Shown in pieces: positions 49,902-58,221 of a DNA stretch of 64,000 nt; within the stretch, counting starts at the first letter, position 1; each line of letters starts with the position of its first letter. Source of the DNA: Adlercreutzia sp. ZJ304 (GTDB taxonomy: Bacteria > Actinomycetota > Coriobacteriia > Coriobacteriales > Eggerthellaceae); NCBI RefSeq assembly GCF_011039075.1, contig NZ_JAAKEG010000006.1, positions 112,110 to 176,109 of the forward strand. The letters run 5' to 3'. The position numbers were made by a program, and so were the translations under genes. The notes under the pieces are model-generated. The model did no database searches and was not told the origin of the DNA. It saw nothing but the letters and a program-made list of their open reading frames with translations.

Positions 49902-52298
49902 CTACGCGCTCGGACTGCCCCAAAGCTCGCTTTCGCCGGGAGTAGTCTCGGTGCTATAGCGCACCGTGTATTTCAACTTCGCAATGTCGGAATAAGTGTC
50001 TGCCTGCGAAAGTTTTGCCTTATCAGCCTCGAAGCCGTTTAAGCCAAGGTTGAAAGCCACCTGCGTAACAGCCTGCGCAGTTGAACTTGCCGCTTTAGCA
50101 ACCACAATGTTGCTAGGTGTGCCGACGACAGGTGCGCGCTCGCCCAAGAAGTAGTTGTAGGTAGCAGCGCCGCCCGTGCCCAAGCCCGAAAGCTGCAGCC
50201 ACACCTTTGCATTGCTGATACTTGTACCTACGTTGGTTTCGCCAAACAACTCTGTTGCAGCCGCTTCACGAGCGTTTATCTCTTCGGCAGTTCCAGCCTC
50301 GCTTATAGACACAATTTCCAGCGGCTCTACAGTTTGCGAAGTGAAGTGCCACGGGCTGTCATCTGAAGCCGCCGTACCGTCTGATGTACGTTTGGCGCTA
50401 ACTTCACCAGTTGCCAAGTCGAGGTCCATCTTTATGTCCACCGGAATATCTACATTTACAATTAAATTCCAGCGAGCATAAAGCGTAATGGTGTCGTAAT
50501 TCTCGCCTGCAGTTGCCTTGTTGGCTAAATCCTTCAAGCTGTCGGTGCTAAGCGCACTACCTGCCTGCCACGAACACCAGCCCTTACTTGTAGCTCCGGT
50601 GTCGCCAGCTTCGGGCACCATTATGGGCACATACCAGCTGTCGGTTAGTTTCACATACCCGTCCACCCCATACGTGCTATCCACTGTGGGAAGCGTAGGC
50701 TCGGCAGCGTCGGAGTAGTCGCCCTTCTTACCTAGGTCAACCCACTGATATATACCTGCATCAACGCCGGTTTTGCGGAAAGGCGCACCGCCACTTACTT
50801 TTACGGTCGCATCATCAAAGCTGCTTACTTCAGTGGCTGTACTGTTTACAACAAGCGCATGATCCTTCGGCGTAGCAGACGCGTACTTCACAAGCAGCCA
50901 CTTCGTTGTAAGAATCTCTGTCCATGTACCACTTATAACAACGTTTTGGTTTGGCATTGTTATGGCGCCATTTGTGATTGCTAGACCTTCAGGCTCTGTT
51001 ACAACCCACTCGAAGTTATAGTTGTCAGCCGTAGGCTTGCTGGGCAGCGTATAGGTTTGCCCATAGCGCACGTTTGCCACATCGGTAGGCCATCCAGTAA
51101 TAGCACTGTCTTCTGGAACACCTTCACCCGTAGGCTTCACGAAACTAATTGAGTAAGTTAAACGATCGTAATAAACGCACAGCGTATCGTTTGCGCCGCC
51201 CTCGCGCTTCATCCAGCTAGATAACACATTGCCAGAGCTTTTTAGCGCAAAACCCTCGGGCGCGGCGGGCGCAGTTACCGTTATGTCAGCGTCGGTTAGT
51301 GCCCTGCCCGCAAGTGCAGCAGACATATCCTCATCTAGCGTATAGTCATTATCGTTTGCGTTTTGTAGGTAAACATTTACCTCATAGTCTTGCTCAACGG
51401 GGCTCCACTTGGCTACAAACTGATAATTGTCAGCATAGCGAACTTGGAAAGTTTGCCGCGGCTGATACAGCTTAGCCGCAACACTAGCGCCTTCGCCCTC
51501 GGTTACAAGCGTGCCATTAATGCGCAGCGCCCAACCATCGAAGTCGTAACCCGTGCACTCCGGAGCATCGGGCACAACAACGGTAGCGCCAGTAGTTACA
51601 TCACCTAGTACCGCATCTTGCACACCGCCGCCAGCTTTACCACTCCAAGAAACAGTGTTGCCGCTGCCATCTTTCGTGTAAATAATTTGATTGTGAGCGC
51701 TTTGGTACAGCAGCGCATCGTCACCCACTAAGTCGTAATCTATAAAAGTAGCATGCGCATTGTTCGTAATTTTTATACCAAGTGTGGTTTCGGCAATTAC
51801 CTCGCTGCCGGAAGACGAAACTGTAGAGCTGCCCGACTCGTCAGGGTTCGGCGAACTGTTCGTAATCTTGATGCCCAGCCACATGTTTGAAGTTACTTCG
51901 GTGTCGCCAGACGAAACAGTCGTGTTGCCAGAAACACCGTCCACCACAGCCGCGCTGTTCGTAATCTTGATGCCCAGCCACATGTTTGAAGTTACTTCGG
52001 TGTCGCCAGACGAAACAGTGGTATTACCCGTTACGCCATCTACCGCAGCAGCACTATTCGTCAGCTTAATGCCAAGCGTAAGTGTCGCATCGACGTAAGG
52101 CGTGAAGCCGGGTTCCTCTTCGTCTGTAATCGTATAGCTATAAGTTTCGGCATGCGCACGCTGCGTAAAAACACTACCCGGACAAAGCCCCAGCACCAGC
52201 GCCACGGTCAGCACGCAAGCAAGCGCTGCCGGCAGGTCGCCGGACATTTTTTGCCGCAGCAATCTGCATCTGTCAGCTAAACCAGCTAAACCTGCCAT
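49902..52298 (-). CDS. Secreted InlB-repeat protein with 33-residue repeats (copy 1)
   Basis: 798 aa; AAAGGGG precedes ATG. Signal peptide around ALACVLTVALVLGLCPG ending RAHAE. Next come three to four tandem 33-residue units (LGIKITNSAAVVDGVSGNTT... SNMW), two of them nearly identical in DNA (99-bp period at 51856 and 51955). Middle: Listeria-Bacteroides-type B repeats with FDGWALRING, YQFVAKWSPVE, a MucBP-like unit and ITLYARWN. C-terminus: the V-x-I-P domain shared with the neighbours (NVDIPVDIKMDLDLATGEVS, then ISNAKVWLQLSGL and KLKYTVRYST). No wall anchor. The 33-residue repeats are rich in Thr/Ser/Asn and begin with an LGIK-I-TN core. Confidence 0.85.
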   Translation of the reverse strand: MAGLAGLADRCRLLRQKMSGDLPAALACVLTVALVLGLCPGSVFTQRAHAETYSYTITDEEEPGFTPYVDATLTLGIKLTNSAAAVDGVTGNTTVSSGDTEVTSNMWLGIKITNSAAVVDGVSGNTTVSSGDTEVTSNMWLGIKITNSSPNPDESGSSTVSSSGSEVIAETTLGIKITNNAHATFIDYDLVGDDALLYQSAHNQIIYTKDGSGNTVSWSGKAGGGVQDAVLGDVTTGATVVVPDAPECTGYDFDGWALRINGTLVTEGEGASVAAKLYQPRQTFQVRYADNYQFVAKWSPVEQDYEVNVYLQNANDNDYTLDEDMSAALAGRALTDADITVTAPAAPEGFALKSSGNVLSSWMKREGGANDTLCVYYDRLTYSISFVKPTGEGVPEDSAITGWPTDVANVRYGQTYTLPSKPTADNYNFEWVVTEPEGLAITNGAITMPNQNVVISGTWTEILTTKWLLVKYASATPKDHALVVNSTATEVSSFDDATVKVSGGAPFRKTGVDAGIYQWVDLGKKGDYSDAAEPTLPTVDSTYGVDGYVKLTDSWYVPIMVPEAGDTGATSKGWCSWQAGSALSTDSLKDLANKATAGENYDTITLYARWNLIVNVDIPVDIKMDLDLATGEVSAKRTSDGTAASDDSPWHFTSQTVEPLEIVSISEAGTAEEINAREAAATELFGETNVGTSISNAKVWLQLSGLGTGGAATYNYFLGERAPVVGTPSNIVVAKAASSTAQAVTQVAFNLGLNGFEADKAKLSQADTYSDIAKLKYTVRYSTETTPGESELWGSPSA

Positions 52299-52370
52299 TA
52301 CAAAACCCCTTTACGTATAAGTATCCAAGCCACAGCATTAGTGGCTAGTAATAGTATTTGTGAAATTGAT

Positions 52371-52442
52371 GAATAGGGTTCGGGAAAATTTGCCCAAATT
52401 TTGGCACTACAGTGCAGTTTTACACCCCACCGAACCCTATTC
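52371..52442. other. Structured intergenic dyad (copy 1)
   Basis: GAATAGGGTTCGG and CCGAACCCTATTC, 13-base perfect arms, enclose 46 bases that hold a second dyad (AAAATTT...AAATTTT). There is no T-run, so it is unlike a terminator; it lies 73-144 bases upstream of the 798-aa gene and could be an operator or RNA leader structure. Repeated at 60691-60762. Confidence 0.6.
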
Positions 52443-52488
52443 GGTTGTTAATGTGCTAGTTAAAAATTGGAAATGAATCAGCTAACTC

Positions 52489-54123
52489 CTACAAAGCAAA
52501 CCCCGGACGAACTGGATAAGGATCAGACCAATGAGAGTGACCCGTTCTATTTCCATTTCCGTTGATATGAAAAGTATTCCCTGCTCCACCATAATCTCCG
52601 GTTATGTAATCGCATGAAACACCGGCATAGCTAGCCGGCACGCCAAAACCACCAACCGCACACATTCTGTTACGCTGATCATATTGATAATATCGATACA
52701 GGTCTTGTGATGATCCACACATTCTGCTAGCACTTATAGCAAACAATCGAGTCCATAGCCCTGCCGCATTCGGTGAGTCCATTAACATAACATTGCTTGT
52801 TACATTACTGCAAACATCATAGAAATAACTAATACCATTACTTTGGTCATGCATTTCCAAACTATTAGTGTGCAGAGGAATCTCGGTTTTCAGATTATTA
52901 TGTAAATACGTTTCTAACGAAGTGAAATATCTAAGCAACTCTGCATAATCTGCATCCGTGTAGGAAGCCTCTTTCTCTATCGGTCTAAAAAAGCCATACA
53001 TGTTTCCAGAAAGCACTTTACTTGGATCTTTCTTTGAATGTACCGAAAAAGAACGCTTATTAGTATCTTGAATTGGTGTATTGCCTATAGCTCTCTTAAA
53101 TTGAAAAACAATATTATCTTTAGTTTGTGTTTCATCTATCGCAGCAGGATCTTCCATGCTGTCTACGTAAGAGTCTAAAACAACAACTTCTTCGTAATTG
53201 TTACCCGTGCCAAATTGAATCTTGCATGTATATCTAGAGGGGTCTATCGCCAAATCTCTATAATGCGTGCAATACGGAGATTTTTCACCCTTGCTTTTTA
53301 TATCGGCAACTTGCTTTTTAATATCATCAAGACTGTATACTTGATTGTATTCATTATCTATTAAATACATCGGCACATTTTCTGCCTCTAATTGCGCAGC
53401 ATTTTTACCATTGTAGCTACCACTAACCCAGCTGTAATCAAATAACGGATATCCCGTGCCTGTTATAGTTACAGTTAACTGAGCGAGTTTATTTACAACA
53501 TCGTAGTTGTATTTGCCTTCACCCGGTGTGGTGCCAGCAACAACTAAATTGTCAGTATTAACAGCATATTTTGCATCTTTCACTTGATCGGTGTTCGTTA
53601 AATTCAGGCGGAATGTACACTGTGCTGTACTATTCCTGTTAGCACCGATATACACGCCTGCACCCTTTTCCACGGTGCTACCAGTTGTAGCATCGCCCGG
53701 ACCGAAATCTATTCTTTGCGATTCGTCTTCAGTCAAATACAAACTAAACAGCGGGTCTTCCGCACCCACTGCAGGCTTGCCTTCCGTGCCATTCATTTTG
53801 TAGAACAGCTTTGTAGCGCCTAAATCTTTACTTACAATTTGAGACACATAGGCATTAGTCTTGCCGCTATTCACCAAGCTGAAATCTGACGTAATACTTG
53901 AAGCCGGATTCGAAACGTCGTAGCCCTCTTCGCCACCAAACGTAACAAATAGAGGCACTGTCATGCACACATTCGCGCCCACCTGCGGCACAGGGTCATT
54001 TGCTGCATACGCTTTTGATTGGTCGCTCCCAAATGCGCCGGCAGCAAACGGCGTCATGGTAAGCGCCATGGCGGCGGCACATGCGATAGATGTCGCACGT
54101 TTTAAGATGCTTGTCTTCTTCAT
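52489..54123 (-). CDS. Secreted surface-structure protein (copy 1)
   Basis: 544 aa. Signal peptide (ATSIACAAAMALTMTPFAAGA). The mature protein begins with the shared domain (VGANVCMTVPLFVTFGGEEG, DFSLVNSGKTNAYVSQIVS, FRLNLTNT, LTVTITGTGYPLFDYSW), residues about 45-235. The remainder (about 300 residues) has no repeat or motif I recognise; it contains EYNQVYSLDDIKKQVADIKS, a YRDLAIDPSRYTCKIQFG strand region, and a Gly/Asn-rich end (GGAGNTFHINGNGNRTGHSH). No anchor motif. Base composition is AT-richer than in the adjacent genes, like the 264-aa gene, suggesting separate ancestry or faster change. Confidence 0.8.
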   Translation of the reverse strand: MKKTSILKRATSIACAAAMALTMTPFAAGAFGSDQSKAYAANDPVPQVGANVCMTVPLFVTFGGEEGYDVSNPASSITSDFSLVNSGKTNAYVSQIVSKDLGATKLFYKMNGTEGKPAVGAEDPLFSLYLTEDESQRIDFGPGDATTGSTVEKGAGVYIGANRNSTAQCTFRLNLTNTDQVKDAKYAVNTDNLVVAGTTPGEGKYNYDVVNKLAQLTVTITGTGYPLFDYSWVSGSYNGKNAAQLEAENVPMYLIDNEYNQVYSLDDIKKQVADIKSKGEKSPYCTHYRDLAIDPSRYTCKIQFGTGNNYEEVVVLDSYVDSMEDPAAIDETQTKDNIVFQFKRAIGNTPIQDTNKRSFSVHSKKDPSKVLSGNMYGFFRPIEKEASYTDADYAELLRYFTSLETYLHNNLKTEIPLHTNSLEMHDQSNGISYFYDVCSNVTSNVMLMDSPNAAGLWTRLFAISASRMCGSSQDLYRYYQYDQRNRMCAVGGFGVPASYAGVSCDYITGDYGGAGNTFHINGNGNRTGHSHWSDPYPVRPGFAL

Positions 54124-54196
54124 TTCCCTTCTTCCTTTTCCAAATCGGGCACGCGTGTGCCTAGACCTAAATCTAAAATCCCCGGGTGTTGTCTAT

Positions 54197-55621
54197 TTAA
54201 TTGAGAGGTATTTCTATATGCGCGGTGCCGTCTAGCGTGGGCACGTCAAGCGCCAGCACAAGGCTTATGCTGAAGTTGCCGGCGCCGGTCTGCTTTGCCG
54301 TTACGGTGCCTGCGTCAATATCTAAGCTGATATATTTGGCTTTGTAGCTGCATATTGGCTGCACAGCGCCCGGCGCATATATGTAGCCGTTGTCGTCTAG
54401 CAGGCTGACGGTTTGCCCCACCTTCAGGTCGTTCAAATTTTCGGCGGCTTTCACGCCGTAGGGCATAAGGCGATTGCCCGTGGTTGGCAAGCCCACCTGC
54501 CAGTTGTATACGCCTTGCGCGTTGTAGGGCACATACACGCTTGTGCGCGTGGCACCAAGAAGCACGGTGGGCGACACGTTGGCGGTGGCGAAGCGGTCGG
54601 CAATTGTTAGGTTGTTTAGCCCGGCGAATACTTCGCTGCCAATTTGCGCGGCGGCTTGCGGCACAATGAACGTGGTAAGCGCCGTGTTTGCAAATGCGCG
54701 GTTGCCGACAGTTTCCACGGTTTCGGGCAGATGCGCGGCTTTAAGATTTGTGCAGTTTTCGAATGCGCCTTCGCCAATTGTTGTTACGCTTGCCGGGATG
54801 TTGACAATTTGCGGCGCTTGCAAATTTGAGAAACCGGCTGGCGCGATGGTCGATACCTTGTATTCCACGCCGTTAATTGCGCCGGCTTCTGGGATTGTTA
54901 GTTCTGCGGGCGGTTCGGCTTTGCCGCTGTCGGCGCTTGCGACTTCGCCGTTGTCGGCGCTTGCGACTTCGCCGTTGCCTTCGCCTTCACCGCTGTCGGC
55001 GCTTGCGGCTTCGCCGTTGCCGGCAGCTTCAACGTTACCTTCGCCTTCACCGTTACCTTCGCCTTCACCTTCACCGTTACCTTCGCCTTCACCGTTGCCA
55101 GCCGCCCAGCTGACTGCCAAGGTGTAGTCGGGTAACAGCGTGTAAGCAAAGCCCGATTCATTTTCTGCAGGCGCTGCCACATCGCCCGGCTGCGCCGGAG
55201 TTACGAAATGAGTAAATCCAGCCGCTTCCCATGCGACGGTATTGCTGGTAACAACTGTTGCGTTGGCAACAGTTTCGCCGCTGAACGCGGGTATTGGCGT
55301 GGTGGTTTGCACATCGCTAGATGCCGCACCGCCTTCCGCACCTTCCGCACCTTCCGCAGCTTCCACCGCTTCTACAGCTTCCGCGCCTTCCGCGGTTTCC
55401 GCATTTGCTTGCTCGTTTGCTTGCTCGGCTTCGCTTTCGGAATTAGCAACCGCTATGCTGGCAACTTCACCCGTGCTAACGATTGTGCGCAGATCAGCAT
55501 TTCCCCAAAACGCGCCCTGCGATATGGCGGTGCACTCAGGAGCCAAAGCCACACTAGCACCAATGCCAGCAGGAGCAGCTATGAGTGAGGACAAGTCGTA
55601 GCGAAGAAATTGGCTGTGCAA
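54197..55621 (-). pseudogene. BspA-like leucine-rich repeat protein, N-terminus cut by the duplication junction (copy 1)
   Basis: The frame from NDLSSLIAAP onward is identical to the copy at 62517-64000, but upstream of 55600 it reads MHSQFLRY, which comes from the antisense of the membrane-protein gene. The signal peptide is therefore missing and the product cannot be exported in the normal way. Body: low-complexity Glu/Ala/Gly tracts (EAVEAVEAAEGAEGAEGG and about fifteen GEGEGN units), then BspA-type LRRs (TIGEGAFENCTNLKAAHLPE, VGNRAFANTALTTFIVP) and a C-terminal beta domain. Confidence 0.85.
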
Positions 55622-56346
55622 TCGTAGGTGCCTGCCGGCAGCGCAACATCTAAGGTGTCGGTTTGAATGTGGTGGTTCGGTTCAACGTAATCGGTCGTGT
55701 ATATAACTTCGCCCGTGTCGTCGCGAACGACCTCTACCCGCATCAGGTAACGGTTGTTCGGGACGTTCTCTATGCGCACCTCGCCGGGTGCGGTGCCGTT
55801 TTCGAACTCAATCACGGACGCGATGGAAATGTTGAACATGCCTTCTTCTACCACGCGGTCTAGCTCGGCTTGAATTTCGGCATCGGTCTTGCCAGCAAGC
55901 TGACCTTGGTCGCCCTGACGCGCACCACGCCCGCCGCCGCTGCACATGTTGAATGCCAGAAGCGCCGCAAGAATTAGCGCGACTATGGCAACTATTATGC
56001 CTATCCAAAACCCTGCACCATGCTTGCGTTTCCTGCTTTCCTGCGCAGGTTGCAGCGGCTGTTGTGCGTGCGGTGCGCGCTGCGCGTGCGGTGCGGAAGC
56101 CGCCGCCGTTGCCGTTGCCGCCGGTCGCGCTTGTTGCTGTGCCGCGTTTGCGCCCGACTGCTGATGTGCCGCATTTGCGCCCGACTGGGGAGCCGCCTTG
56201 CGGTTGGCTCCCCATGCTATTCCGTATTCATATGCGCGTGAATTTGTGGCGCTTTTGGCGCTTTCACCTAAGGGCGCATCCGAAAATGCGTCCTGCGTAT
56301 TCTGGGAATTTGCGCGCTTTGCGCCCTGTGTATCGTCATATGTCAT
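55579..56346 (-). pseudogene. Type II membrane protein, C-terminus cut by the duplication junction (copy 2)
   Basis: Identical to residues 1-248 of the 271-aa protein at 47211-48026, then seven foreign residues (ATTCPHS) and a stop taken from the leucine-rich repeat gene. The last two strands of the external domain (from YDMETEDEVGQ) are lost, so folding of that domain is doubtful. It retains its cytoplasmic part and membrane span. Confidence 0.85.
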
Positions 56347-56388
56347 TAGATAGCCTTGTTCATTCAGTCGGACTTTTTGGTTTTAGGA

Positions 56389-57183
56389 TTAAGCACCCGC
56401 AGGAGTAGTAGGAACAGGATGAGGACTGTCAACAACACCTTCAACAGCATCTACACTAGGAGCAAAGGTGTATTTAATCTTAAATACTTCCATGTGCATG
56501 CCATCTTTTACCTGATTGAGAAGCTGAGAGTTAGAACCTTTCATAGTGATACTATAAGGATTATCTGTAATCGTTCCTGCATTATCAACAGACTGTTTAG
56601 GGAGTACCCAATTAAGAGTTTCACCAACATTAACTGCTTCAGCCTTTTTATTTTCTTTTAGTTGCATCTTTGTTCCGCTATTACCTTCAAGAGTTATATA
56701 CAAATTACCAAAATTATCTCCAGACTCATTAGGGAGCTTCGAATCAGGTGTGCCAGCCTTTGCCAAACTTGAATCGTTAACAATCTTCCAACCAGTAATA
56801 TATGTATCACTAGCGTTTTTACAAAAATCCCAATCAATCTTTGAAACTTTCAGATCGAGACTCGTTGATTTATTAGTCAGCTTATAAACATCAGAGCTTG
56901 GGCACTTTAGACCTTCTCCAGCTGTGGTCGAACCTACAACATCAGCATATACAATAGCCTCAAGCGGAACTTGTACAGAGATGTTAGAGATATAGCTTTT
57001 TACGCCAACAGTTGTGCCGTCTGTGCCTGTGCCACTTGGTAAAGATGTATTACTGTACGTATTGCCGTTTATTTCCGAAAGCGAACCTGCAGGCTCACCT
57101 TCTGCAAATGCTGGCAGCGCGCAACCGATAGCAAGCGCGGCGCTAAGCCCTATAGCACCCAATACCTTACTAGTCTTCTTCAT
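56389..57183 (-). CDS. Secreted protein with putative pilin-like beta domain (copy 2)
   Basis: Same 264-aa protein as at 48069-48863, with the same AAAGGAGG ribosome site. In this copy the gene downstream on the strand is the truncated membrane protein, so the pair is no longer matched. Confidence 0.8.
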   Translation of the reverse strand: MKKTSKVLGAIGLSAALAIGCALPAFAEGEPAGSLSEINGNTYSNTSLPSGTGTDGTTVGVKSYISNISVQVPLEAIVYADVVGSTTAGEGLKCPSSDVYKLTNKSTSLDLKVSKIDWDFCKNASDTYITGWKIVNDSSLAKAGTPDSKLPNESGDNFGNLYITLEGNSGTKMQLKENKKAEAVNVGETLNWVLPKQSVDNAGTITDNPYSITMKGSNSQLLNQVKDGMHMEVFKIKYTFAPSVDAVEGVVDSPHPVPTTPAGA

Positions 57184-57502
57184 GGCTAATCCTCCTTTAG
57201 TTTTAAGCCATTTCCTACTTGCGTTTATGTTCAAGCTGGTTTCCCTACCAGCTAGATACCGTTTTGTTTCAAAATGTTTCACGTGAAACATTTTTGGGCG
57301 AACCCCAAGAGGTTGGAGAGCGAAGACGTGCTCACAAAGCGAGTTCCGCAGCGAACAGAAATGTTCTGTGAACATTTCTGCAGAGCGAGGACTGTAGAGC
57401 GACTGAGCATATCCCCGCTCTCGCCCCAGCATGCATCCCCCGCTCTTTCCGCAGCCTGCTCGCCCCAGCATGCGTCCTCCGCTTCTCCATCGCACCCTGC
57501 CC
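57184..57502. other. Gap with parS, a dyad and short repeats (copy 2)
   Basis: Copy of 48864-49182: parS at 57275-57290, dyad at 57356-57380 and the two CTCGCCCCAGCATGC repeats. No gene seen. Confidence 0.7.
57275..57290. promoter_or_regulatory. parS chromosome-partition site (copy 2)
   Basis: TGTTTCACGTGAAACA again, exactly 8320 bases from the first. Two perfect sites this close would nucleate two ParB clusters if the duplication is real. Confidence 0.88.
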
Positions 57503-58132
57503 TTACCCTTCTACATTCAGAGTTATCTTTGCGGCAGCCTGCCCCACTTCCTCGTATGTGTTTTCATCAAGCGCTGTAAACGTGGCAGTTGCCGGATACG
57601 AACCCGGCTCTAAATCGCGGGTAAGCGTGATTTTTTCAATAAACTGATTCGGCTCAAGCACGCCGCTTTCGTAAAGCACGCTGCCGTCTGAATCATCCGT
57701 AATAGTTACCTGCATGTTGTAGCGATTACCCGGCACATTCTCGATGTACGCCGTGCCATCGCTTGTCCCATTCGCAAACGGAATAACGCTGGCAATAGAA
57801 ATGTTGAACATGCCTTCCTCAACCACGCGGTCAAGCTCAGCCTGCATTTCTTCTTCGCTCTTGTACGGCGCTTGACCGGTCTGCGCGTTAGGGTCAATCA
57901 GGCTGCTGCCGTTGCATGCGAACAGCCACACAAGCACCCATATTGCAATTGCCACCACAACAACGCCCAGCACCAAAATTATTGTGCGCTTGGCATTTTT
58001 GCTTGGCTGCGTCGGCGCGGCAGCAGGCTTCGCAGAAGTTGTGCGCTGTACGCCGTCGCCCGCCTGAGTACCTTTTGCGCCATAGTTCACACTTGGACGC
58101 TTGCCGTTCTGTTTGTTCAAATCGTTTGCCAT
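57503..58132 (-). CDS. Type II membrane protein, 209-aa paralogue (copy 2)
   Basis: Identical protein to 49183-49812: cytoplasmic part, one span, acidic helix and conserved external beta domain. Intact. Confidence 0.85.
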   Translation of the reverse strand: MANDLNKQNGKRPSVNYGAKGTQAGDGVQRTTSAKPAAAPTQPSKNAKRTIILVLGVVVVAIAIWVLVWLFACNGSSLIDPNAQTGQAPYKSEEEMQAELDRVVEEGMFNISIASVIPFANGTSDGTAYIENVPGNRYNMQVTITDDSDGSVLYESGVLEPNQFIEKITLTRDLEPGSYPATATFTALDENTYEEVGQAAAKITLNVEG

Positions 58133-58221
58133 GTTTATCCGTTTCGTCTATCGCCTATATTTGTAAGACCACAACCACGTGTGGCGTGCGCCGGCACACT
58201 CTGCATGCGCCGGCGTATTAC

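Larger units (their letters stand above)
47280..55599. repeat. 8320-bp direct tandem duplication, copy 1
   Basis: Every position from 47280 on recurs 8320 bases later up to 63919; all encoded proteins and antisense frames compared are identical. Left edge: ...TGTCGTA|AGCGAAG; right edge of copy 2: ...AAGTCGT|TTGTATA; internal junction: ...AAGTCGT|AGCGAAG. The 5-base GTCGT occurs at both ends, shifted by one base. No transposase or insertion sequence is at any edge. Confidence 0.93.

Noticed and set aside
54543..55127. Long plus-strand frames opposite the LRR gene
   Set aside because: Low-complexity antisense shadows of the Gly/Glu repeats; no ribosome site.
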